This document shows positions 1 through 8,795 of a stretch of DNA of 64,000 nt, one piece after another (position 1 is the stretch's first letter; the number at the start of each line of letters is the position of its first letter). Source of the stretch: Streptomyces sp. NBC_01497 (lineage in GTDB: Bacteria > Actinomycetota > Actinomycetes > Streptomycetales > Streptomycetaceae); contig NZ_CP109427.1 in assembly GCF_036250695.1 (NCBI RefSeq), forward strand, positions 620,001 to 684,000, in the 5' to 3' direction. The notes under the pieces are model-generated. The model was not told where the DNA came from and ran no database searches. It was given only the letters and a program-made list of their open reading frames with translations. A program made the translations under genes and the position numbers.

Positions 1-336
1 GGCCGCGGCCTGTGCGTCGTCGAGTGCGGCGGGGGCGGGGAGCAGGGCTGCCTCGGTGGCGAGCGCGTAGTCCGCGAAGCCGCCGTGCGGCAGCGCCACG
101 GTGCCGATGACGCGGCGGCCGTCCTCGGTGCGGCCACAGATCTCCACGCCGGGCGTGAACGGCAGAGGTGGCCTTATCTGGTACTGCCCGCGGCACAGCA
201 GGGCGTCGGGGAAGTTCACGTTGGCGGCGCTGACCGCCACCCTGACCTGCCCGGGTCCCGGCTCGGGCGGCTCGATCTCGGCGAGGCGCATCACCTCGCC
301 CGGCTCGCCGTTGCGGTGCACTTGCCATGCCTGCAT
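1..336 (-). CDS. Zinc-type alcohol dehydrogenase/quinone oxidoreductase (MDR), N-terminal part
   Basis: The reading frame starts at an ATG (complement of 334-336) and runs off the left edge, giving 112 N-terminal residues. It begins MQAWQVHRNGEPGEV and continues with a GroES-like fold: VNFPDALLCRGQYQ followed by PFTPGVEICG, the pattern of NADPH:quinone oxidoreductases of the medium-chain dehydrogenase family. Such enzymes reduce quinones or enoyl groups with NADPH in the cytosol. The cofactor-binding Rossmann half lies outside the window, so cofactor and zinc content cannot be judged. The family call is good; the substrate is unknown. Confidence 0.8.
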   Translation of the reverse strand, partial: MQAWQVHRNGEPGEVMRLAEIEPPEPGPGQVRVAVSAANVNFPDALLCRGQYQIRPPLPFTPGVEICGRTEDGRRVIGTVALPHGGFADYALATEAALLPAPAALDDAQAAA

Positions 337-584
337 TCGGGCCTCCACACACGATGGGCAGTAGGGCGTCCCGCCGCATACTAAGCGGTCGCTTGCGGGT
401 GAGGGAACCGGGTCAGGGGTGCGTTCACCGCGGAAGCCGGGCCGGGAGGCGTCTCGGGCGGATCGCGGACCGGTCCTCCGCGCGGACCCGCTGGGCCGGA
501 GCCCGGGTGGCCCCGGACCGGGCAGGGCACCGGCCGGGACGAGGGCCGTACGGGATCTCTCCTCGCGCGGCGCCCGCCCACGGC

Positions 585-1352
585 TCACCGCCGAGCCGCC
601 TCGAAGAGGCCCTGCGCCTCAGTGACCGCCCGCGCCAACGACTCCGGTTCCGGTCGCAGCCGGGACATGATCGCGTCGGTGCCCCGCAGGCCGGCCCGTT
701 CGAGGAGGCGCTTGTCGTTGGTGACCCACTCACCACGTGCGGCCAGCACCGCGTGGGCCGTCTGTGCGGCCGCGACGGACAGCGCGCCCGCCACCTCGCT
801 CAATCGGCCGTGCGGGACGTGGGCGGCCTTGGCGTACTGGAGGGTGAGGGCCGCCCTTTCGCGCCACACCGGCGGGGCCGTCGCGCGCAACCGCGGCGGA
901 TACCCGGGGCGGGGCAGTGCTCCGCGCAGGACCTGGTTCAGGCCCAGTTCGGCGACCACCAGGTAACTGGGGACGCCCGCGAGGTGGAACATCAGCGGCT
1001 CCCAGTGGAAGCGGCCGTGCCGGGCCTCGGTGAGTTCGTGTTCGACGGCGTCGAGGTCCCGGTAGTGGACGTCGACGCGTCGGCCGTCGATCGTGAGCCA
1101 GGCTCCGCCGTTGAACACCCCGCCGCCCCAGTCGCCGATCCCGGACACCTCGCCGTCCCAGCCGACGGCCCGTAGGGACGCCGGCTCGAAGGCTCCCCGG
1201 TAGTAGACGGCCAGGTCCCAGTCGCTGTCGGGAGTATGGGTGCCCTGGGCGCGCGAGCCGCCGAGGGCGACAGCCCGTACGGCGGGCAGCGCGGCAAGCC
1301 GGTCGGCGACGTGGTCGAGGAAAGCGGGGCCGGTCATGGATGTCCGGGGCAT
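585..1352 (-). CDS. Nucleotidyltransferase-domain protein
   Basis: About 255 residues. Near the N-terminus (about residues 31-46) it has the polymerase-beta-type motif GGSRAQGT followed by DSDWD, with a third acidic position in RRVDVHYRD near residue 90. These are the helix GS(x)9-10DxD and the metal-binding aspartates of the nucleotidyltransferase superfamily, which transfers NMP groups to small molecules, tRNA or proteins. The C-terminal two thirds is helical and resembles the substrate-binding half of aminoglycoside-type nucleotidyltransferases. Two in-frame ATGs lie close together (1352 and 1337); neither has a strong ribosome site. No partner gene is adjacent, so the substrate is unknown. 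Confidence 0.75.
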   Translation of the reverse strand: MPRTSMTGPAFLDHVADRLAALPAVRAVALGGSRAQGTHTPDSDWDLAVYYRGAFEPASLRAVGWDGEVSGIGDWGGGVFNGGAWLTIDGRRVDVHYRDLDAVEHELTEARHGRFHWEPLMFHLAGVPSYLVVAELGLNQVLRGALPRPGYPPRLRATAPPVWRERAALTLQYAKAAHVPHGRLSEVAGALSVAAAQTAHAVLAARGEWVTNDKRLLERAGLRGTDAIMSRLRPEPESLARAVTEAQGLFEAARR

Positions 1353-1761
1353 GGGGATCCGATCGCGCGAAGTGGATGACGGACGGCGCGGGCGCACCCG
1401 GTGAACACCGGAGCGGGAGCTCGAACGGCGTCACATGGCGTGCCGGGCGTGTCATCACTTCACGGCGGCGACCTTACCGCCGCGGGCGGGTGCCCGGTAC
1501 GGGCATGTCGCGCGGCGGACGCCGCCGCCGGAGCCGTGGCGAGCCCGGAAGGGCCGCCTCCTTACGAGGCGGCGGGAAACCCACACCCGCGTACGCGTAG
1601 GCGGGCGAAGCACACCGCTTTGGAGGGCACCCCTCTGTACGAGGCCGCCCGTCACGGGTCCCTACGCGGCCGGCGGTGAGCCGAGACGCGCGATGGCCCG
1701 GCCGGACGTGCCGGCCGGGCCATCCGGTGCGTGGGCCTCGCGCGTGGGCGGGGCCGGTGAG
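1353..1761. other. Intergenic region with hairpins
   Basis: No convincing gene. It contains a small hairpin (GCCGCCTC at 1553-1560 pairing with 1566-1573) and the strong hairpin at 1692-1724 listed separately. The promoter of the nucleotidyltransferase gene must lie in the left part, but no clear -35/-10 pair is visible. Confidence 0.5.
1692..1724 (-). terminator. Hairpin terminator after the DUF5133 gene
   Basis: Perfect 14-bp inverted repeat: GATGGCCCGGCCGG (1692-1705) pairs with 1711-1724 across a 5-nt loop. It sits 38 bp past the stop of the DUF5133 gene on the minus strand. There is no U-tract, as is usual in Streptomyces. Confidence 0.7.
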
Positions 1762-2010
1762 TCAGGCCCCGCCGCGGGCGCTGTCGGCGTCGGCGAAGAG
1801 CGGGACGGGGCGGATGTGACGGAGATAGGACTCCGCCTTGAGGATCGCCTCACGGGCCGTGCGCTGGCCCATCAGGACGCAGAGCGTGTAGGCCACGTCC
1901 TCGAAGCGCCTTCGCGTGGTCTCGTCGTACGGGTCGGCGAGCACCAGCCGTTCCCAAGCCCGGTAACGGCCCAGCAGGTCGGCGACCAGGTGTCGGTCCG
2001 GCAGCAGCAT
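1762..2010 (-). CDS. DUF5133 domain protein
   Basis: 82 residues starting MLLPDRHLVADLLGRY, with the conserved core RRRFEDVAYTLCVLMGQRT in the middle. This matches the small DUF5133 family found mainly in Streptomyces, which has no established function. The ATG at 2010 is preferred over an in-frame GTG nine bases upstream because GGAAG lies about 8 nt before it. It appears to be a single-gene transcript ending at the 1692-1724 hairpin. Confidence 0.75.
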   Translation of the reverse strand: MLLPDRHLVADLLGRYRAWERLVLADPYDETTRRRFEDVAYTLCVLMGQRTAREAILKAESYLRHIRPVPLFADADSARGGA

Positions 2011-2243
2011 CTCTACCACTTCCAGCGGTGGTCGGTCGGTCCCGCTCGCCGTATCGAGACGTGCGCCTTTGGACGTGGCGACGCGGGCGGAAGACGGGAC
2101 CTGCGCCGCAGCGACGCCCCGCTCCCCAGCTCATTCTCACCCGGTCGCCATGTTTGCGCCTGTCGAGACGCGTGGTGCCGGTCCTACCGGCCCTCTCCCC
2201 GCCCTGAGCGCGATCCCGGAACGCTCCCGAGCGGAAGCCGTCG

Positions 2244-2984
2244 TCAGCGCGGGAACAGTTCGAAACCCACTGCCGGCCTGCCCCCGAACCTCGGCGCCAG
2301 TGCCCCGGCCGCCCCGGTCAGGAACGTACGGCAGTAGTCCTCGGGCTCCTGGTCGGTCAGCGCCTCCACGTAGGTGCGGTGTTCGAGCAGCGAGGCGACC
2401 GCGCGTTCGAGACCGGGGCCCGCGTCCACGGCGTGGGTGGGCGAGGCGGACCCGGCGACGGCGACCCAGCGCACGCCGTCCCAGGGGGCGAGGCCCCGCC
2501 CGGTCAGTTCGGGGAAGATCCACCGGTTTCCGGCGTCGCACGCCGCGTCCAGCGCTGCCCGGCCGACGGCCCGGTGATCGGGGGTGTTCCAGGCGACGCC
2601 GCCCCAGGTGTCCCGGTGGTTGACCGTGATGACCAGTTCGGGGCGGTGGCCGCGGATCGCGGCCGTGATGTCCCTGCGCAGCTCCGGGCCGTACGCGACG
2701 ACACCGTCGGGGTGGCCGAGGAACTCCACGGCGTTCACCCCGACCACGGCGGCGCCTGCCCGCTGCTCGCGTTCGCGCAGCGGCCCGCACTTCTCGGGAG
2801 CGATCGTGTCGATCCCCGCCTCGCCCCGGGTGGCGAGGACGTAGTTCACCTCCCGCCCCTCGTCCGTCCACCGCGCCACGGCCGCCGCGCAGCCGCACTC
2901 CAGGTCGTCGGGGTGCGCCACGACGGCGAGCGCGCGCTCCCAGTCGGTCGGCATCGGGGCCAGCTGTTCGGTCGGCTCTGCCAT
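2244..2984 (-). CDS. PIG-L/LmbE family deacetylase
   Basis: 246 residues. The N-terminal motif AHPDDLE (residues 23-29) supplies the zinc ligands His24 and Asp27 and the general base of the PIG-L family. A second zinc histidine lies in TPDHRAVGRAA. The family removes N-acetyl groups from sugars such as GlcNAc-inositol or mycothiol conjugates. The protein is shorter than MshB or Mca (about 290 residues) and lacks their C-terminal region, so it is more likely one of the generic actinobacterial PIG-L paralogues. It is divergent from the ABC ATPase at 3082. Confidence 0.8.
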   Translation of the reverse strand: MAEPTEQLAPMPTDWERALAVVAHPDDLECGCAAAVARWTDEGREVNYVLATRGEAGIDTIAPEKCGPLREREQRAGAAVVGVNAVEFLGHPDGVVAYGPELRRDITAAIRGHRPELVITVNHRDTWGGVAWNTPDHRAVGRAALDAACDAGNRWIFPELTGRGLAPWDGVRWVAVAGSASPTHAVDAGPGLERAVASLLEHRTYVEALTDQEPEDYCRTFLTGAAGALAPRFGGRPAVGFELFPR

Positions 2985-3081
2985 GCGGCGACTATAGGCA
3001 CGCCGGGGTGCCGGTACGGCTCTTCCCCCGGACAGGTCCCGGCCGTGTGCGGGCGGGACCCGCCGCTCCTACGGTGGGAGC

Positions 3082-4245
3082 GTGATCCGGTTCGAGCAGG
3101 TCGGCAAGGTCTATCCGGACGGGACGACGGCCGTCGACGGCCTGTCGTTCGAGGTGGGTGAGGGCGAACTCGTCACCCTGGTCGGTCCTTCGGGCTGCGG
3201 CAAGACGACCACGATGATGATGGTGAACCGGCTGATCGAGCCGACCTCGGGACGCATCCTCGTCGGCGGCGAGGACATCGCGCACGCCGACCCGGTGCGG
3301 CTGCGGCGGGGCATGGGGTACGTGATCCAGCAGGCGGGCCTCTTCCCGCACCGCACGGTCCTCGACAACGCGGCGGCGGTGCCCCTGCTGATGGGCTGGA
3401 ACCGGACGAGGGCCCGCGCACGGGCGGCGGAGCTGCTGGAGCTCGTGGGGCTGGACCCCGCGACGTACGGCGGCCGGTATCCGGGGCAGCTGTCCGGCGG
3501 GCAGCGCCAGCGGGTCGGCGTGGCACGGGCCCTCGCGGCGGACCCGCCGGTGCTGCTGATGGACGAGCCCTTCGGCGCGGTGGACCCGGTCGTGCGGGAG
3601 CGGCTCCAGGGAGAGTTCCTCGCGCTTCAGGCCACCGTGCGCAAGACCGTGCTGCTGGTGACGCACGACATCGAGGAGGCGGTCCGCATGGGTGACCGGA
3701 TCGCGGTGTACGGCGAGGGCCGCATCGCGCAGTTGGACACACCCGCCGCCGTGCTCGGCGCGCCGGCCTCGTCCTACGTGGCGGAGTTCGTCGGCGCGGA
3801 CCGGGGCCTGAAACGGCTGTCGGTGACGGCGGTGAAGGCGCCGGACCTGGAACAGCCACCGGTGGCGAGGACGGACGAGCGGGCGCGCGATGTCGCCCGC
3901 AGGTTGCGGCGCACGGGCACCCGCTGGGCCGTCGTCCTCGACGCGGACGGCGGACTGCACGGCTGGGCGTCGGTACGGGAGCTGTCACGCGCGGACGGCG
4001 CGGCCCGCGTCGGCGAACTGGCGCGGCGCATGGAGGCGTGGGTGCCGCTCGGGGCGCCGTTGAAGCGGGCCTTCGGCGAGATGCTCCAGCACGACGCGGG
4101 GTGGGTCGCGGTGCTGGACGGGGACCGCTTCGCGGGGGTGCTCACCCCCGCCGGGCTGCACGAGGCGCTGCGCAGGTCGGTCGACGCCGACGCGCACGCG
4201 ATCGCGCGCGGCGACGTCGACTTCGCGTCGGTGTCCGACGCCTGA
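3082..4245 (+). CDS. Osmoprotectant-type ABC transporter ATP-binding protein
   Basis: 387 residues with a GTG start preceded by GGTGGGAG. The nucleotide-binding domain has Walker A GPSGCGKTT (35-43), Q-loop QQAGLFPHRTV, signature LSGGQRQR and Walker B VLLMDEPFGAVDP. The C-terminal 130 residues form two weak CBS repeats, as in OpuCA/ProV ATPases for glycine betaine, carnitine or choline uptake. No permease gene follows. The matching permease and binding-protein genes (7006-9472) lie 2.8 kb away on the opposite strand and otherwise have no ATPase, so these most likely form one importer. Confidence 0.85.
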   Translation: MIRFEQVGKVYPDGTTAVDGLSFEVGEGELVTLVGPSGCGKTTTMMMVNRLIEPTSGRILVGGEDIAHADPVRLRRGMGYVIQQAGLFPHRTVLDNAAAVPLLMGWNRTRARARAAELLELVGLDPATYGGRYPGQLSGGQRQRVGVARALAADPPVLLMDEPFGAVDPVVRERLQGEFLALQATVRKTVLLVTHDIEEAVRMGDRIAVYGEGRIAQLDTPAAVLGAPASSYVAEFVGADRGLKRLSVTAVKAPDLEQPPVARTDERARDVARRLRRTGTRWAVVLDADGGLHGWASVRELSRADGAARVGELARRMEAWVPLGAPLKRAFGEMLQHDAGWVAVLDGDRFAGVLTPAGLHEALRRSVDADAHAIARGDVDFASVSDA

Positions 4246-4389
4246 CCGCCGGGGCTTGGATTGTCGGCCCGCCGGGGCCCGCTCGACGGCGCCTCCCATG
4301 GGTCCGGGCTCGCGCGTTCACGTGCCCACCGCGTGCGGGCGGAGCCCGTGGGCCCGACGCGTCACGGTCGGCCCCCTGGCTCGGACGCC

Positions 4390-4441
4390 GTCCGTTTCGG
4401 ACCCCTGGTGCGTACGTCCGTCTCGGACTCCTGGTGCGGAC
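4390..4441. repeat. 26-bp tandem repeat, two copies
   Basis: Units at 4390-4415 and 4416-4441 differ at three positions and share GTCCGT and CTCCTGGTGC-like segments. A decayed third copy follows into the 3' end of the amino-acid permease gene. It lies between two convergent genes. Confidence 0.55.
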
Positions 4442-4459
4442 GCCCTTTCGGACCGTGAT

Positions 4460-5893
4460 TCAGACGCGGTCCGTTTCAGGTGCCGCGTCCGGGTTCTCCA
4501 TGGCGGTCAGGTCGGGCCTGCGGCCCGTCAGGAGCAGTCCCAGCAGCAGGATCACGCCCACCCCGAGCCACACGAAGCCGAGGCGCTGCGCGGCGACCTG
4601 CGCGTTGATGACGACGTACGCGAGGATGGCGAAGCCGATCACCGGGGCGATCAGGTGACTGAAGTACCTGCGGCTGCGGTTGCGTACGACGTAGTGCCAG
4701 ACGACCGCGACGTGCAGCACCAGGAAGCCCGTCAGCGCCCCGAAGTTGACCAGGGTGGACAGCAGGGTGATGCCGTCGTCGCGTGAGGCCGACCACAGGC
4801 CCAGCACCAGCGAGACCCCGGCGACCAGCAGGGTGGCGTTGACCGGCACCCGCCGGGTCGGGTGGATCTTGGCGAGGAAGGCGGGCAGTTGCCGGTCGCG
4901 CGCCATCGCGTACAGCAGCCGGGACGTGGCGGCCTGCGCGACCAGGGAGTTGGCGAAGCCCCAGGCGATGGCCGTGGCGAGCGCCGTGAGATCGGCGAGC
5001 CAGCCGCCCGCCGCGACACGCGCCGCGTCGTAGAAGGCGGTGCCCTTCGGGTCGCCGCCGCTGATCAGGTGTCCGGGGTGGGGGACGAGCAGGGCGGCCA
5101 CGAAGGTCTGGACGATGAACAGGGAGCCCGCGAGGAGCAGCGCCCCGATCATGGCGCGCCCGATCGCGCGAGCGGACTCCTTGCTCTCCTCGGCCATCAT
5201 CGAGATGCCGTCGAAGCCGAGGAAGCTGAGGGCGGCCACGGAGACGGCACCGAAGACGAGGGACCAGGAGAACGTGTGTCCGTCGTAGACCGGGGACCAG
5301 CTGAACCCGTGGCCCTTGCCCTGGGCGAGGGCGACCACGGCCACCACCAGGAAGATCACGAGGACGATCGCCTCGAAGACCAGCATGATCTTGTTGAGAC
5401 GCGCGGTCATCTCGATGCCCCGGTAGTTCGCCGCCGTGTTGAGGACGACGAAGAAGACCACCCAGGCCCAGACCGGGATCCCCGGCACGAGCGAGTTCAT
5501 CGCGACGCCCGACGTCAGGTAGAGCAGGCTCGGGACCAGGACGTAGTCGAGCAGCAGCATCCAGCCGGAGAGGAACCCGACGGGCGCCGCGATGCCGCGG
5601 CCCGCGTAGGAGTAGACAGAGCCCGCCATGGGGAAGGCCCGCGACATCTGCGCGTAGGACAGGGCGGTGAACATCATGGCGACCATGCCGACGGCGTACG
5701 CGAGGGCCACCATGCCGCCGGACGCCTGAAAGACGCTGCCGAAGATCCCCATGGGGGCGATGGGCACCATGAAGACCAGCCCGTACACCAGCAGGTCGCG
5801 GAAGCTGAGCGAGCGCCGCAACTGCTGCTCGTAGCCGTACTTCTCGATGCTCTCGGGACCCTGGTGTGGTGGCTCCCCGGGAATGCCGGTCAT
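4460..5893 (-). CDS. APC-family amino acid permease
   Basis: 477 residues with about 12 hydrophobic segments starting at LLVYGLVFMVPIAPMGIFG. This is the typical first helix of APC transporters, with a flexible glycine-containing substrate motif. The hydrophilic N-terminus includes YGYEQQLRRSLSF. The fold predicts proton- or sodium-coupled uptake of amino acids, polyamines or related amines across the cell membrane; specificity cannot be read. The coding start ATG at 5893 has AGGGAGAA upstream. It lies between the two halves of the osmoprotectant transporter, which raises the possibility that it imports a related amine. Confidence 0.85.
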   Translation of the reverse strand: MTGIPGEPPHQGPESIEKYGYEQQLRRSLSFRDLLVYGLVFMVPIAPMGIFGSVFQASGGMVALAYAVGMVAMMFTALSYAQMSRAFPMAGSVYSYAGRGIAAPVGFLSGWMLLLDYVLVPSLLYLTSGVAMNSLVPGIPVWAWVVFFVVLNTAANYRGIEMTARLNKIMLVFEAIVLVIFLVVAVVALAQGKGHGFSWSPVYDGHTFSWSLVFGAVSVAALSFLGFDGISMMAEESKESARAIGRAMIGALLLAGSLFIVQTFVAALLVPHPGHLISGGDPKGTAFYDAARVAAGGWLADLTALATAIAWGFANSLVAQAATSRLLYAMARDRQLPAFLAKIHPTRRVPVNATLLVAGVSLVLGLWSASRDDGITLLSTLVNFGALTGFLVLHVAVVWHYVVRNRSRRYFSHLIAPVIGFAILAYVVINAQVAAQRLGFVWLGVGVILLLGLLLTGRRPDLTAMENPDAAPETDRV

Positions 5894-6110
5894 CGCGGTT
5901 CTCCCTTTCCGGACCCGGACGGACGGCAGACGGACAACGTGCGGACGACGGGGGCGTGGGGCCGGGCCCTGACCGGGGGCAGAGCCTAGGGTGCGTGGGT
6001 GTCGCGCCGATAGGGGTCGTCGCCGTCCTCACCGAATACGCACTTCTGCGCCGGGTCCCACGCGACGTACGGTGTGACCGCTCTCCCCCGACGATCAAGG
6101 TGGTTCCCCG

Positions 6111-7082
6111 ATGGCCCTGTTCGACATGGACCTCGACCGGCTGCGCGCGTATCGCGGCGCGTCACAGGAGCCGGCCGACTTCGACTCCTTCTGGGCCCGC
6201 ACGCTGGAGGAGACCAGGGCGTACGGGCTGGAGGCCCGGTTCGAGCCGGTGGACACGGGGCTGAGGAAGGTGGACGTCCTCGACGTGACGTTCGCGGGCT
6301 TCGGCGGCCACCCGGTCAAGGGCTGGCTGTTGCTGCCCGCGGCGACCGCGCGGCCGCTGCCGGTGGTCGTGCGCTACCTCGGTTACGGCGGCGGGCGCGG
6401 CCTGCCGCACCAGCACCTGCTGTGGCCCGCGGCCGGGTTCGCGCACTTCGTGATGGACACGCGGGGTCAGGGCGCGGGCTGGGACGGCGGGGACACACCC
6501 GATCCGGTGGGCAGCGCGTCCGCGTTCCCCGGCTTCATGACGAAGGGCATCGAGGACCCGGACACGTACTACTACCGGCGCCTGATCACCGACGCGGTGC
6601 GGGCCGTGGAGGCGGCGCGTTCACATCCGCTGGTGGACGCGGAACACACCGCGGTGACCGGGGACAGTCAGGGAGGCGGTATCACGCTCGCCGTCGCGGG
6701 CCTGGTGGACGACCTGGTGGCGGTCGCACCGAACGTCCCGTTCCTGTGCGACTTCCCCCGTGCCACGACGCTGACGGACAAGGCGCCCTACCGGGAGATC
6801 GGGAACTACCTGAACACCTACCGGGGCCGTACGCACCGGGTGCGCGAGACGCTCGCGTACTTCGACGGGGTGCACTTCGCGGCGCGCGGGCGGGCCCCCG
6901 CCCTGTTCTCGACGGCCCTGGAGGACCAGACGTGTCCGCCTTCGACGGTGTTCGCCGCGTTCAACGCCTACGGCAGCGACGACAAGGCGATCGAGGTGTA
7001 CGACTTCAACGGCCATGAGGGCGGTGGCCCGTATCAGGAGGCGGTGCAGCTGAAGTGGCTGCCGCCGCGGCTGATGTCCTGA
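6111..7082 (+). CDS. Acetylxylan esterase / cephalosporin-C deacetylase family
   Basis: 323 residues, the normal length for carbohydrate esterase family 7. The alpha/beta-hydrolase triad is visible: nucleophile Ser186 in GDSQGGG, Asp272 in LEDQTCPPSTV and His302 in NGHEGG. Family members remove acetyl groups from xylo-oligosaccharides inside the cell. No signal peptide is present. The 3' end overlaps the oppositely oriented binding-protein gene by 77 bp. Confidence 0.88.
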   Translation: MALFDMDLDRLRAYRGASQEPADFDSFWARTLEETRAYGLEARFEPVDTGLRKVDVLDVTFAGFGGHPVKGWLLLPAATARPLPVVVRYLGYGGGRGLPHQHLLWPAAGFAHFVMDTRGQGAGWDGGDTPDPVGSASAFPGFMTKGIEDPDTYYYRRLITDAVRAVEAARSHPLVDAEHTAVTGDSQGGGITLAVAGLVDDLVAVAPNVPFLCDFPRATTLTDKAPYREIGNYLNTYRGRTHRVRETLAYFDGVHFAARGRAPALFSTALEDQTCPPSTVFAAFNAYGSDDKAIEVYDFNGHEGGGPYQEAVQLKWLPPRLMS

Positions 7083-8124
7083 GGCCGTCGCGCGGCGTGG
7101 CGGTGGGGGCGGGCGGGCCGCCGCCGCCGCCCGCCTGGCCTCTTGCCTCGCCGCTGCCGTGGGCCGGGATCAGCCGTCGCGATGCGAGATAGTGCCGCGC
7201 GACGTCCTCGGGCAGCCTGCGCCAGCTGTCGACCTGTTCGTTCATGGACGCCAGGTCCGCGGTGGTCAGGGCGCTGCCGAGACGGTCGAGCACGGCGGCG
7301 ATCCGGCGGCTGCCCGCCCGGGCGCGGTTGGCCACCGGCACGATGTGGTCCGCGTTTTGGAGGTGCCGGTCGTCGCCGAGGATGACGAGGCCGAAGTCAT
7401 CGAGGGTCGCGTCGGTCGTCGTGGTGACGAGCATCTGGTCCCGGCCGCGCTGCACCGCCCGCTTGGAGGGGGTGGTCCCGATGCCCGTCGGGTCGATGCC
7501 GGTGACGCGGACGTGATAGACCGAACGCAGGCCGGGCGCGCAGTAGGGGCGCGAGACGCACTCGTCGCCCGCGGCGAGGCGCACCGGAAGGCGGGCCCGT
7601 CCGACGTCGCTGAGGTCGCGCAGGTGGTGCCGCGCCGCGTACGCGCGGGTGACGGCGTACGCGTTCTGGTCGACGGCACGGCCGGGCGCGAGGACGGTGA
7701 GGCCCCGGCGTGCGGCGAGCGGGCGCAGCGCGGACAGGGTGGCGCCGAGCCGGGGAGATCCGACGGGTTTCGCGTCGGACCCGTGCGCCTTCGTGTTCAG
7801 CCAGTCGGCGAAGGTGGCCGCGTATTCCGGTACGAGGTCGATCTGCCCGCTCTCCAGGGCGGGCTCGTAGATCTCACGGTTCGTTACGGACAGGACGCGG
7901 GTGCGGTAGCCGGCGTGGTCGAGGAGCAGGGCGTACATCCGGGCGAGCAGGTCGCTCTCGGTGAAGCCCGCGGAGCCGATCGTCAGGTGGGTGGCGTCGC
8001 CGGGCGGCGCGGTGACCTGGCCCCGGCTCTCCAGCGACGGGCCGGCGACGCAGCCGGCGAGGAGCACGGTGGCGGCTGTGAGCATGGCCGCCGCACGCAC
8101 CGCCCCGCGGGACTCAGCCGTCAT
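7006..8124 (-). CDS. Osmoprotectant ABC transporter substrate-binding lipoprotein
   Basis: 372 residues. The signal peptide ends in lipobox LLAGC with the lipid-modified Cys25. The mature part begins with TIGSAGFTESDLLARMYALL and continues with YEPALESGQIDLVPEYAAT, hallmarks of the OpuCC/ProX family for quaternary amines. The start ATG overlaps the stop of the upstream permease gene by 4 bp. The last 50 residues are Gly/Pro/Ala/Thr-rich and unlike the family; they are read through the convergent esterase gene's 3' end and hairpin, so a lost stop codon is possible. Confidence 0.85.
   Translation of the reverse strand: MTAESRGAVRAAAMLTAATVLLAGCVAGPSLESRGQVTAPPGDATHLTIGSAGFTESDLLARMYALLLDHAGYRTRVLSVTNREIYEPALESGQIDLVPEYAATFADWLNTKAHGSDAKPVGSPRLGATLSALRPLAARRGLTVLAPGRAVDQNAYAVTRAYAARHHLRDLSDVGRARLPVRLAAGDECVSRPYCAPGLRSVYHVRVTGIDPTGIGTTPSKRAVQRGRDQMLVTTTTDATLDDFGLVILGDDRHLQNADHIVPVANRARAGSRRIAAVLDRLGSALTTADLASMNEQVDSWRRLPEDVARHYLASRRLIPAHGSGEARGQAGGGGGPPAPTATPRDGLRTSAAAAATSAAPPPDTGHRPHGR
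7108..7135 (+). terminator. Possible terminator of the esterase gene
   Basis: GGCGGGC (7108-7114) pairs with GCCCGCC (7129-7135), 26 bp after the esterase stop. It lies inside the coding tail of the opposite-strand lipoprotein gene. Confidence 0.4.
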
Positions 8125-8795
8125 GTCCGCCCGCCCCGGTAGCGCTCGGGCGCCAGCCGCAGCGCGAGCTCGAAGGCGCCCTCCACAAGAAGCGCGAGGA
8201 CGGCGACGAGGACGGCGCCCGCGACGACCTGCGGTGTGGAGGCCAGGTTGAAGCCCGCCGTGATGATCCGGCCGAGACCGCCACCGCCGACCAGCGCGGC
8301 GAGGGTGGCCGTCGCGACGAGCTGCACGGCGGCGATCCGTACACCCGTCAGGACGAGTGGCAGGGCGAGCGGCAGCTCCACGCGCAGCAGCTGCTGGGTA
8401 CCGGTCATCCCCATCCCGCGCGCGGCCAGGACCACGTCGGCGTCGACGCCCCGCATGCCGACCCAGGCGTTGGTGAGCAGCGGCGGGATCGCGAAGAGGA
8501 CGAGCGCGACGATCGTCGGCCACTGCCCGTAGGAACCGATCGGTGTGATGAGCAGCAGGACCAGGACCGCGAAGGTGGGGACGGCCCGGCCCGCGTTGGA
8601 GATGTTGACGGCGAGCGCACCGCCCTTGCCGATGTGCCCGAGGACGAGCGCCACCGGCAGTGCGATGGCGCAGCTCAGGGCCAGGCAGACGGCGGTCAGC
8701 CCGAGGTGCTGCAGGAGCCGGTGCCCGATGCCGTCGGGGCCCGCCCAGTGGTCGGCGCCGGCCAGCCACGACCAGGAGTTCCCGAGGACGCTCAC
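8121..8795 (-). CDS. Osmoprotectant ABC transporter permease (second)
   Basis: 224 residues with about six membrane helices. The coupling loop region reads VDADVVLAARGMGMTGTQQ followed by the permease EAA-like segment. VATATLAALVGGGGLGRII is typical of OpuCB/OpuCD-type proteins. The start GTG at 8795 overlaps the stop of the other permease gene (GTGA). The product would form a heterodimeric channel with the 8792-9472 product. Confidence 0.85.
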   Translation of the reverse strand: MSVLGNSWSWLAGADHWAGPDGIGHRLLQHLGLTAVCLALSCAIALPVALVLGHIGKGGALAVNISNAGRAVPTFAVLVLLLITPIGSYGQWPTIVALVLFAIPPLLTNAWVGMRGVDADVVLAARGMGMTGTQQLLRVELPLALPLVLTGVRIAAVQLVATATLAALVGGGGLGRIITAGFNLASTPQVVAGAVLVAVLALLVEGAFELALRLAPERYRGGRT

